Below, piece by piece: positions 8,755-16,346 of a stretch of 64,000 nucleotides of DNA (position 1 is its first letter; each line of letters opens with the position of its first letter). The translations under genes and the position numbers were made by a program. Origin of the DNA: Paenibacillus humicola (GTDB lineage: Bacteria; Bacillota; Bacilli; Paenibacillales; Paenibacillaceae); assembly GCF_028826105.1 (NCBI RefSeq), contig NZ_JAQGPL010000001.1, positions 5,110,501-5,174,500 on the forward strand, in the 5' to 3' direction. The notes under the pieces were generated by a model. It did not search any database, was not told the origin of the DNA, and was given only the letters and a program-made list of their open reading frames with translations.

Positions 8755-11619
8755 TTAATTCGGACGGACGATAAAATAGTCGATATTGGCGATCTCCTGC
8801 TCCGCGGCGCCTTCAAACGTCAAGTAGAGGTTCTGGATGCCGACGGTCGGCGCAATCGGAACGCTCGTGATCGTCCAGTTTTGCAAGCCGCCCGTGGAAA
8901 CGACGCTGCACGTGCCGATTACGGGACCCGTACGGCTTTCCAGCCGTACCCGCATCGTGCCCGAAGCGGCCGAGGAAAGCCTGAAATCGATGCTGAGCAT
9001 CCCCGTCAGATCGATGCCGTCGTAAGCCGCCCAGTCTCCGGGCTGGAGCGAACCGATTTTCATCGCTTCGGAGCCCGCCGATAACGGAAGTACCGTCACC
9101 CCCATTTGCGAGCTGAAATTCTCGGCTTCGATTTTGACCGGTCCGGGGGCCAGCTTCGCGGCAGGCGGAGCGTATACCTCGAATCGCCATAAGGAATAGC
9201 CGAACTGCGTCCCCCTTTTAATGCCCCGCATGCGCACATATCTTGCGGCGACAACCGCGAATGCGATGTCGTCGATGCCGCCGTCTCCCGCGTTGGCGGC
9301 GTAAACGTTTCGCCAATTGATCGTATCGTCGGACACCTCGATGTTGTATGCCTTCCCGTATGCCGCTTCCCAGCTCAGCCTTACTCTGCTTACCTCCCGG
9401 ACGGAGCCGAGATCGGCGTAGATCCACTCGTTATCGGTATATTTCGATGCCCATCGCGTTCCGGCCGCCTCGTCGAACGCATTCCCGGCGGCGAACGCGG
9501 CGGAATAGGAGGAGCTTGCCGCGGCGGATGCGTTCAAGGCGAGGTTCGTCCCGTAGAGATGGACATTTTCCAAGCCGGCGTGAGCGGCTCTCATGATGTT
9601 CACCAGCTCCGTGTACGGCTGGTCCTGCTGGTTGACAAGCCCGATGTTATAGTTCTCGCCGTCCGGGCGTCCGGTGACGGGCTGATCGTAATAGGCGTAC
9701 CAGCCGGAGCCGACAAAGAGCGGATCGGCAGCCTGGCTCTCGGCAAACTCGCGATACGCGATACCCCGGTCCACAATGCTGGTCGTCATCGTAGGCGCGC
9801 TGATATAGGAAAGTCCGCGGTCGGATGAGCCGAAGGAGTGCTCCAGATTGAGCAGCGGCTTCCCGTACTTTTCGTACCTCGCGATCCAATCGGCGTTCCT
9901 CGTATAGCTGTCCACGGAGAACGCATCGACGTAATCCATAGCCGCCTGATCCCAGTCCAAGCTGGTCCGCCAGGTCGGAACAATTGAAGCGCCCAGGAAC
10001 AGATGGTTGGAGTCGTATTTTTTAATAATGTTCCGGATCATTGAAAAGTAGGTCCGGGATGCCAGGCGGATATATTCCGATACATCTGCGGCGGGAACCC
10101 GGGTAATATTCAGCTGGATATCCTTCAGCGCGGCGAACGTTGGGGCATTCGTGCCCAGAAGCCGGTTGACGGCGGCCAGATCGCCGCCGTACCTCTGCGC
10201 GAGAAAATCGACAAATGCGCTTTTGGCCGGGGAACCGGACGTATACTTCAGCACCTGCCCCACGACTTCGGAGTCCCAGCCCGCTTCGTTATCGTAGACG
10301 TAACCGATCAGCCACTTGCTGCTCCGCGAATTGATAAGCTGGGTCTTGATCGCATTCTCGATGATGGTTTCGCTCTGCGGGTCGAACACGTCGTACGTCC
10401 ACAAAATTCGCCTCAAATTCGGGGGATCCTGAAGCGTTTGAATATACGGAAACGCGATGCTTTTCGGCTTCGTCCACTTGCTGAAGGCGTTGAACCCCCA
10501 CTGGATCAGCCTTTTTTTCGTGATATCCTCCCATTTCGCTTCGAAATCGCTGCCGTATTTTTTCATGACGTTCGCTACGACGAAGCTGAGATAGACCCCG
10601 TTCGCATCCCGCGTATAGGCGGGAGCGTAAGCCGTCCGGTCGGGCAGCTGCTCGAAAATCTGCCTGGGGTTGCCGTTCGCGTCCTCGACGAGCGTTTTGT
10701 AGCCGGAATCCCACAGGCTTGCGGCGTCGACGCCTTTTAAGATAAAGGGATACCCGTCCGGCGTGATGAACCACCATTTGCCGTTAATTGTTTGAAGCCT
10801 GAAGTACCCGGTGCTCGCGTATTGGCCGATGCTTTTGATGCCGCCATATTGGTCGTATATTGACGGATCCCGCGCAGCGTTCGCCAAAGCGGCGGCCTCG
10901 TCCGCGTATTCCTGCTTCAGCTGCGCGTCGGAGGTCACTTTGCCCGGCCAGCTGTCATTGGCCCATTGGCCGTACCGGTCCGCGATCAGGGCGTCTTTGT
11001 TCAGCTCGTCTTTCAATTGCTGCGCGTTATAAGCGGGCGTCGGATTCTGCCCTTCATCGCCGGTGCCTCTGAAGATTTCGACTTCCGTAAGGGGAATATG
11101 CTGGAACGGCTGCGTCCGCCGGATGTCCAGCACGATGAACCTGGCCGTCCGGTTCAGCATCGGTACGGATACCGCGTAATTCAAATCGGTCCCCTGCCTG
11201 ACATGCCGGTCCGCAATGAAATAACCCGCTGCCGCCTCCGGACGAAATTTGACGGTGATGTCCTTAAAGCCCCAATATTTGTTCGGCGAATTCATCACCA
11301 TGCGGATCCGGTCCAGGGGGTAGTCCTTCAGCAGGTCGATCACCACATGCACCGTCGACGGCGCTCCCGCGCGCCCCATCCAGCCGGCATAAGCCGCCGT
11401 TCCGTCAAACAATACGCCATTGGCTGAAGAAATGAGCCCGGTCGCCCTCAGATCGGGCGAATTGCCTCCGTCCGTTGCAGGGCTGTAAACATAATTTCCC
11501 GTTTTCAGCATCGTACCTTCACCTCTCGCTTTTACGGCGGGAATAACCATTGCCGCGGTAACAAATGCCAATAGGAGTATCCATATACCGTTTCTATAAC
11601 CTATTACAAGATTCCTCAT
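8755..11619 (-). CDS. Secreted agarase-like glycoside hydrolase with F5/8-C and CBM6-like modules
   Basis: 954 residues with an N-terminal signal peptide (hydrophobic 12-30). Order: a discoidin-like beta domain (about 45-185), a clan GH-A (beta/alpha)8 catalytic domain (about 270-680), an F5/8 type C domain (about 690-815) and a CBM6-like domain (about 825-953, opening IEAENFSSQMG). Catalytic candidates are Glu445 in VYDNEAGW (acid/base) and Glu593 in NLEHSFGSSDRG (nucleophile), a spacing and context like GH50 beta-agarases. The start ATG has GGGAGG about 10 bp upstream. It probably degrades an external polysaccharide such as a galactan; the true substrate is uncertain because motifs differ from classical agarases. 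Monocistronic, with its own terminator. Confidence 0.8.
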   Translation of the reverse strand: MRNLVIGYRNGIWILLLAFVTAAMVIPAVKARGEGTMLKTGNYVYSPATDGGNSPDLRATGLISSANGVLFDGTAAYAGWMGRAGAPSTVHVVIDLLKDYPLDRIRMVMNSPNKYWGFKDITVKFRPEAAAGYFIADRHVRQGTDLNYAVSVPMLNRTARFIVLDIRRTQPFQHIPLTEVEIFRGTGDEGQNPTPAYNAQQLKDELNKDALIADRYGQWANDSWPGKVTSDAQLKQEYADEAAALANAARDPSIYDQYGGIKSIGQYASTGYFRLQTINGKWWFITPDGYPFILKGVDAASLWDSGYKTLVEDANGNPRQIFEQLPDRTAYAPAYTRDANGVYLSFVVANVMKKYGSDFEAKWEDITKKRLIQWGFNAFSKWTKPKSIAFPYIQTLQDPPNLRRILWTYDVFDPQSETIIENAIKTQLINSRSSKWLIGYVYDNEAGWDSEVVGQVLKYTSGSPAKSAFVDFLAQRYGGDLAAVNRLLGTNAPTFAALKDIQLNITRVPAADVSEYIRLASRTYFSMIRNIIKKYDSNHLFLGASIVPTWRTSLDWDQAAMDYVDAFSVDSYTRNADWIARYEKYGKPLLNLEHSFGSSDRGLSYISAPTMTTSIVDRGIAYREFAESQAADPLFVGSGWYAYYDQPVTGRPDGENYNIGLVNQQDQPYTELVNIMRAAHAGLENVHLYGTNLALNASAAASSSYSAAFAAGNAFDEAAGTRWASKYTDNEWIYADLGSVREVSRVRLSWEAAYGKAYNIEVSDDTINWRNVYAANAGDGGIDDIAFAVVAARYVRMRGIKRGTQFGYSLWRFEVYAPPAAKLAPGPVKIEAENFSSQMGVTVLPLSAGSEAMKIGSLQPGDWAAYDGIDLTGMLSIDFRLSSAASGTMRVRLESRTGPVIGTCSVVSTGGLQNWTITSVPIAPTVGIQNLYLTFEGAAEQEIANIDYFIVRPN

Positions 11620-11683
11620 TTCGTTCTAGCCTCCCTACTACTTGTATCGACTCCCCCTCCCGATAAGTTCAGCGCAAAATAAA

Positions 11684-11721
11684 ATAACCGCTCTCCCGAA
11701 TGCTTTCGGGAATGCGGTTAT
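11684..11721 (-). terminator. Terminator of the DHFR-like gene
   Basis: Arms ATAACCGC (11684-11691) and GCGGTTAT (11714-11721) with an inner TCCCGAA/TTCGGGA helix. On the minus strand the stem is followed by TTTATTTT. It is about 90 bp past the DHFR-like stop. Confidence 0.65.
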
Positions 11722-11812
11722 GCGTAATAGCGGGGCCGCGCGGCTCCTGTATATGGTTTCGGATGATGACAGCAGCGGCGGAAATTTAGAATCGGAATAC
11801 CGCTCAGTATGC

Positions 11813-12397
11813 CTAACCCGGCTGATAGGTCGCGATGATGACGCCGGTATCCGTCGTTACCGATTCGACAAGCTTGAGACGCGAACTCGGGCTGCCGTCC
11901 GGAAACAGGCGGCGCCCTCTGCCGAGCACCAGCGGGTGAATCTGCAGAACGTACTCGTCGACCTGGTTCCGCCGCATCGGCGACTGGACCAGCACGCCGC
12001 TGCCGAAGACCACCAGGTTTTTATTATGCACTCTCTTCAGCTCGGCGACTGCTTCGGCAGCATCTCCTTTCAGAAGCGTGGAGTTCATCCAGGGCAGCGG
12101 CTCCGTCAAGGTAGTCGAGGCGACGAACTTCTCCACATTGTTAAGTGCTTCGGTAAAGGGGGTCGGCTCCGGCTGGTTGGGCCAAACCTTGGCGAAGTCC
12201 TCGTAGGTGGTGCGCCCGACCAAAAGCGACCACGCGCTGCCCATTCGCGCGCCAAGCACCGGCATCATGACGGGATCGTTGCCGGCGATCCCCCATCCAC
12301 CGTTTTCGAAGCCGTCACGGGTATCCTCGTCAGGCCTGGCCGGCCCTTGCATGACACCGTCAAGCGTCAGATGCTCGATCACTACGATCCTGCTCAT
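11813..12397 (-). CDS. Dihydrofolate reductase / RibD C-terminal-like protein
   Basis: 194-residue protein of the RibD-C/DHFR-like family. It opens with VVIEHLTLDGVMQGPA, has LLVGRTTYEDFAKVWP near residue 58, and a glycine-rich NADPH-site segment VVFGSGVLVQ near 132 before HPLVLGRGRRLF. These stand-alone proteins resemble pyrimidine reductases but rarely have a proven substrate. ATG 12397 is preceded by AGGAGGAG. The broken AraC gene diverges from it with only about 25 bp between start codons. Confidence 0.85.
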   Translation of the reverse strand: MSRIVVIEHLTLDGVMQGPARPDEDTRDGFENGGWGIAGNDPVMMPVLGARMGSAWSLLVGRTTYEDFAKVWPNQPEPTPFTEALNNVEKFVASTTLTEPLPWMNSTLLKGDAAEAVAELKRVHNKNLVVFGSGVLVQSPMRRNQVDEYVLQIHPLVLGRGRRLFPDGSPSSRLKLVESVTTDTGVIIATYQPG

Positions 12398-12422
12398 TTT
12401 TTCTCCTCCTATTCGCGATGTC

Positions 12423-13248
12423 GTGAGATCGATTACCTTTCGGCATGTTCCCCCTCCAGAAAGGCTTGAAAGCGATGTGGAGTATTTTCGATTTTCGGAA
12501 TACGCAGGTTCGGAAGGAGTGGCGATCAAAGTATGTCCAAACGGCATGCCCGGTCTTGTATTTCAGCACCTTAACGGGAATTCGGCCATTAAAAGTATCG
12601 TCACCGCCTCCGGACGCATCGTACATCTGCCGACTTTATTTCTCCATGGAGCTTGCGGTCATGCATTTCAACAGCGGGCCGTTCCTAACGGTGCAAGCCG
12701 TACTGAAACCGCATGCGCTCAAATCGCTGTTCGGTATGGACGCGTCCGTTCTGACCAATTCAAATCGATGGTATCCTGATTTCGCAGGAGAAGAGCTTAA
12801 CGAGCAATTGATCGATGCAAAGAGCGGCGAAGAATGCGTGAAGCTGATGTCCGCTTTTTTATCTGCAAGGCTGCGGCATGCCCAAACCAGGGATGCTTTG
12901 GTTGAAGAAGGCCTGCGTTTCATCCAGGACAACATTTATGCAGTCACGGTAAAAGATTTGCTCGGACATTTAAATCTATCGGAACGGCAGCTTGAAAAAA
13001 GGTTTATGCAAACGGTCGGCGTTACGCCGCAATTTTATATTCGGGTGAAACGGTTTAACGAAGCGATAAGGTTAATGGATACCGGAAAATACGTGCGGTT
13101 AAGCGATGTTGCTTATGCGCTCAACTTTCACGATCAATCGCATTTTATTCGAGATATCAAACAATTTTCCGGCATTACTCCCAAGCGTATTTCTCAGAAG
13201 GTCAACCAATTTCACCACGATCAAATAGGAGCTTCGTGCTTCGCTTAG
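12423..13248 (+). pseudogene. AraC-family regulator, frameshifted
   Basis: Two overlapping frames together give one AraC-type regulator. The N-terminal ligand-domain part (FRHVPPPERLESDVEYFRFSE, through SGRIVHLPTLFLHG) reads from about GTG 12423. At about 12648-12655 the homologous text jumps by one frame and continues LAVMHFNSGPFLTVQAVLKP, followed by the HTH domain with QLEKRFMQTVGVTPQFY and the second helix DVAYALNFHDQSHFIRDIK. Loss of two bases (a missing GGA-CAG-CTT type codon) would explain the shift. The downstream frame alone lacks a credible start. Inactive unless this is a sequencing error. The original start is also unclear, as no good ribosome site precedes it. Confidence 0.7.
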
Positions 13249-13321
13249 CTCTGTCCACGGCCGGGATGAGTGCTCGATCCTTCAAGTCGATTCTCCTTTA
13301 TTAACACAAACACATCAACAT

Positions 13322-13705
13322 TCATTTGCCTGCAGGCTCGAAAAGTTCGATCGGATTACCCGATGGGTCATCCAGCAAGATTTGCTTGCCGCCAAAACCG
13401 GTGACCATATCGTTTCGGAAGCGCAGGCCGGCTTTACGCAGGGTCTCGACCAAGCCGTCCAGGTCATCGACCTCGATTTGAATCCGATTCCAGCCGCCGG
13501 GTTCCGGTTTTCGCCCATCCGGCATGGCTTGAGCGGCTCCGCCTTGACCATTTTTGGCATTCACAAGAAGGCTGAAATCACCTCGCTGCAAAACGGCAAA
13601 ACCGGGTGCTGGATGTGCTTTGACAATGAAGTCAAGATGCTGTGTGTAGAACGCGATTGTCGCATCTGCATCGTCGACAATGTAACGTACCCTGATAGGG
13701 GCCAT
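13322..13705 (-). CDS. VOC (glyoxalase/bleomycin resistance) family protein
   Basis: 127-residue single-module pair of beta-alpha-beta-beta-beta units: RYIVDDADATIAFYTQHLDF at the N-terminus, WNRIQIEVDDLDGLVETLR in the middle, and a closing DDPSGNPIELFEP with the metal-ligand-type Glu. Such proteins act as dioxygenases, glyoxalases or drug-binding proteins; the substrate is unknown. ATG 13705 follows GAGGAGAAAG; the frame upstream is open but has no ribosome site. It lies 37 bp after the DUF6223 gene on the same strand and is probably co-transcribed with it. Confidence 0.86.
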   Translation of the reverse strand: MAPIRVRYIVDDADATIAFYTQHLDFIVKAHPAPGFAVLQRGDFSLLVNAKNGQGGAAQAMPDGRKPEPGGWNRIQIEVDDLDGLVETLRKAGLRFRNDMVTGFGGKQILLDDPSGNPIELFEPAGK

Positions 13706-13742
13706 TCTTTCTCCTCCTATACATACAATGATTTGGACCGGG

Positions 13743-14147
13743 TCAGCTGGTGCGGCTGGGGCGGGCCAGAGTGAACCCAGCGAGGACCATGCCGGCCAGC
13801 CCCACCACGATGGCAATGATGACTCCGGCTCGCCCGGCGCCAGAGCCGAAATCACCTGTAAATAGGATCAGATGCAGCAAAGCGTAGAGTATGACGATCA
13901 GTCCCGTCACCGCGGCCGCGATCGCCCCGCGCCGCCCGCTTCCGGTGCCGAAACGACCGGCGGAACGGGCCAGAGACAGCCCGCCGATGACCGCGCTGAT
14001 CAGCCCCGCCACCGCGTCCAGCGAGGCCCAGAGCCGCCCGGGGGTTAATCCGTATCCGACATTACCGTTGGTCACTGCAGCAGACGCAATCGTCGGCACA
14101 AGTAGAAATGCACAAAGTACGATGAATGAAACCAGCTTTATTTTCAT
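13743..14147 (-). CDS. DUF6223-type small membrane protein
   Basis: 134-residue protein with a signal-anchor or signal peptide (7-24, ending ASA), then three hydrophobic segments with glycine- and alanine-rich repeats; the motif AGRFGTGSGRRGAIAAA matches the DUF6223 family as I know it. No function is established. AGAGGTGA precedes the ATG at 14147. It heads a likely two-gene transcript with the VOC gene. Confidence 0.68.
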   Translation of the reverse strand: MKIKLVSFIVLCAFLLVPTIASAAVTNGNVGYGLTPGRLWASLDAVAGLISAVIGGLSLARSAGRFGTGSGRRGAIAAAVTGLIVILYALLHLILFTGDFGSGAGRAGVIIAIVVGLAGMVLAGFTLARPSRTS

Positions 14148-14417
14148 TTGTTAATTTCACCTCTTTGTTGATTTTGGCGCCCGAAGGGCAAGCGGCAGCC
14201 GAGCGATGAATGAAACCACGAGTTGCTCATCTTTGAATCCTCGCTTTCGTTGGCTTTTTCTCCCGTTTCACAGTCAGTTTAAACAATAAATGTCGAGAAC
14301 TTATGCAGATCTTCTTCTTTTTGTGCGGATTCCTTCATGAGCATGTTAATTCACGTTATAATTTGCGGTAAGCGGTGTATCCTCGAACTGGGAGCAGACT
14401 GGAAAGAGGTGATTGGA

Positions 14418-15101
14418 ATGGATCCGAAATTGTTGCTTGTGGAGGACGAACCGGAAATGCTTGAGGAGATGCACACCTACCTGCAGCGTGAAGGGTTTCG
14501 GGTATTGACCGCCTGTACCGGCAAGGAAGCGCTCGCGATTGCCCGGTCCGAACGGCCTGAGCTCGTCGTACTCGATTGGATGCTTCCCGAGAAAAGCGGC
14601 ATCGATGTTTGCAGAGAATTAAGGCAAACCTCGCATTGCGGTATTATTATGGTCACGGCGCGATCGGATGAATCGGATAAAATCGTCGGTCTGGAAATCG
14701 GTGCGGACGATTATTTGACAAAACCGTTCAGCTTACGCGAGCTCTCTTCGCGCATCCGAGCTTTACTTCGCCGCTTGCATGGACCGGAAGACAGGTCGAT
14801 GTTGGAAAGAGACAACTTGATTATTTCCGAGTCCAAATGTCAGGTATTCATGGACGGCAAGGAGATCCAGCTGACACCGACGGAATTCAAAATACTGTAC
14901 ACATTGGCTGCGCGTCCCGGAATGGTTTTCACCCGCCTGCATTTATTAAAAGTCGCACTCGAGGACGAGTATACGGGATACGAAAGAACGATGGATTCCC
15001 ATATCCGGAATCTTCGCCGAAAGCTTGGGGACGATCCGGCCAATCCTCGTTATATTCAAACGGTATACGGTTTCGGGTACCGATTCGGCGAACGATCATG
15101 A
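14418..15101 (+). CDS. OmpR/PhoB-family response regulator
   Basis: About 227 residues: receiver domain with acidic pocket VEDEPE, phospho-acceptor Asp53 (VVLDWMLPEKSG), and the TKPFS lysine near 102. A winged-helix DNA-binding domain follows, with LTPTEFKILYTLAARPG and SHIRNLRRKLGDD, ending YGFGYRFGE. ATG 14418 has AGAGGTGATTGG upstream; earlier in-frame codons have no ribosome site and are non-homologous. The stop overlaps the start of the sensor kinase (ATGA), so the two are translationally coupled. Confidence 0.93.
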   Translation: MDPKLLLVEDEPEMLEEMHTYLQREGFRVLTACTGKEALAIARSERPELVVLDWMLPEKSGIDVCRELRQTSHCGIIMVTARSDESDKIVGLEIGADDYLTKPFSLRELSSRIRALLRRLHGPEDRSMLERDNLIISESKCQVFMDGKEIQLTPTEFKILYTLAARPGMVFTRLHLLKVALEDEYTGYERTMDSHIRNLRRKLGDDPANPRYIQTVYGFGYRFGERS

Positions 15102-16222
15102 AGCTGACGGCACGCCAAAAAATATTTGTTTGCATGGGACTGCTCGTTGTTATTATCGGCGGTGCTCATGCCGTAACCAAACAGGTTTACATGGAATCTT
15201 TATTCGATCAATTTCGTAAGGAAGAAATCAGTGCCTCTTATTTGAACGCACCGCCCGGGGAACAAATCGAGATGTTGAAAACGTATGTTTCAGGCAGGAT
15301 GCAGAAATTCGGGCTTGAGAATTTAATCTTTTTCCTCGCAATCGGGCTGCTTTTCAGTTTATGGATTTCAGGAGTGCTGACGATCCCGCTTAGAAAGCTC
15401 GTTGCCGCTATCGAGCGCGTTAAGCAGGGGGATCTGAACGTGAACGTTCCTGTACAATCCAAGGACGAATACGGCAAAGTCATCCAGACATTCAACGAAA
15501 TGACGCTTCGCCTCCGGGAAGCTGAGGACGCCCGCAGGCGGCTCGTAGCGGATGTCGCTCATGAGCTTCGAACTCCGCTTTCGATCATGCAGCTCAAATT
15601 AGAAAATGCCCAACAGTCCGATCAGTACGCCCCTCCGGACATGCTGCTCAGGCTCCATGACGAAGTGATCCGCTTGGGACTGCTTGTGGAAGATCTTCAT
15701 GTCTTATCGTTGGCTGAGGCGGGTCGTTTGGCATTGGATTGCAAACCGCTCGACCTATCGGCAAGACTTGAACAAATCGTTGATGATGTGAAAATGGAGG
15801 CTGAGGAAAACGGACTGGAATTGCGTTTCGATTCGAACGCAAGGCCGGTAACGGTGATGGCCGACGCGAGACGGATCACGCAGGTGTTCATTAATTTATT
15901 GACGAATGCAATCCGCTACACGCCTGAGGGCGGTAAAATATCGGCGGTCATGAAAGACAAGGTCTTGGATCGGAATAAATTCTATACCTGTGTCTCGGTG
16001 ACCGACACCGGTATCGGTATTCCGGCCGAAGAGCTGGTCCACCTGTTTGATCGCTTTTACCGCGTTGAAAAGGCCCGATCGCGATATACGGGCGGAACGG
16101 GGCTAGGATTATCGATAGCGCATCATTTTGTCAGAGCCCACGGCGGGTTTATCCGGGTCGAGAGTGAGCCTGATCAAGGTACGACTTTTACCGTTTATTT
16201 GCCTTCGGGTAATGACGGATAA
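15098..16222 (+). CDS. Sensor histidine kinase (HAMP, HisKA, HATPase)
   Basis: About 374 residues: membrane segments at about 9-29 and 75-95 enclosing a very short (about 45-residue) external loop, a HAMP linker (PLRKLVAAIERVKQGDLNV), the phospho-acceptor His155 in DVAHELRTPLS, and an ATPase domain with N box NLLTNAIRYTPEGG, G1 DTGIGIP and G2 GGTGLGLSIAHHFV. The tiny sensor loop suggests it reads a membrane or intramembrane cue, or a partner protein. It is the partner of the upstream response regulator. Target genes cannot be deduced. Confidence 0.93.
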   Translation: MKLTARQKIFVCMGLLVVIIGGAHAVTKQVYMESLFDQFRKEEISASYLNAPPGEQIEMLKTYVSGRMQKFGLENLIFFLAIGLLFSLWISGVLTIPLRKLVAAIERVKQGDLNVNVPVQSKDEYGKVIQTFNEMTLRLREAEDARRRLVADVAHELRTPLSIMQLKLENAQQSDQYAPPDMLLRLHDEVIRLGLLVEDLHVLSLAEAGRLALDCKPLDLSARLEQIVDDVKMEAEENGLELRFDSNARPVTVMADARRITQVFINLLTNAIRYTPEGGKISAVMKDKVLDRNKFYTCVSVTDTGIGIPAEELVHLFDRFYRVEKARSRYTGGTGLGLSIAHHFVRAHGGFIRVESEPDQGTTFTVYLPSGNDG

Positions 16223-16284
16223 CCAATTTCCGGTTCATCAAGATAAACGATTAGGCGGTTTAACAACGGCTTCACCGTAAAATA

Positions 16285-16319
16285 AAACAGGCCAGGCATT
16301 TTTTATGCCTGGCCTGTTT
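16285..16319. terminator. Bidirectional terminator between the sensor kinase and nrdJ
   Basis: Perfect 15-bp arms AAACAGGCCAGGCAT and ATGCCTGGCCTGTTT around a TTTTT loop, with T-runs after the stem in both directions. It separates convergent transcripts. Confidence 0.9.
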
Positions 16320-16346
16320 GCATTTTTTAAGCATCAAAAATACGCT

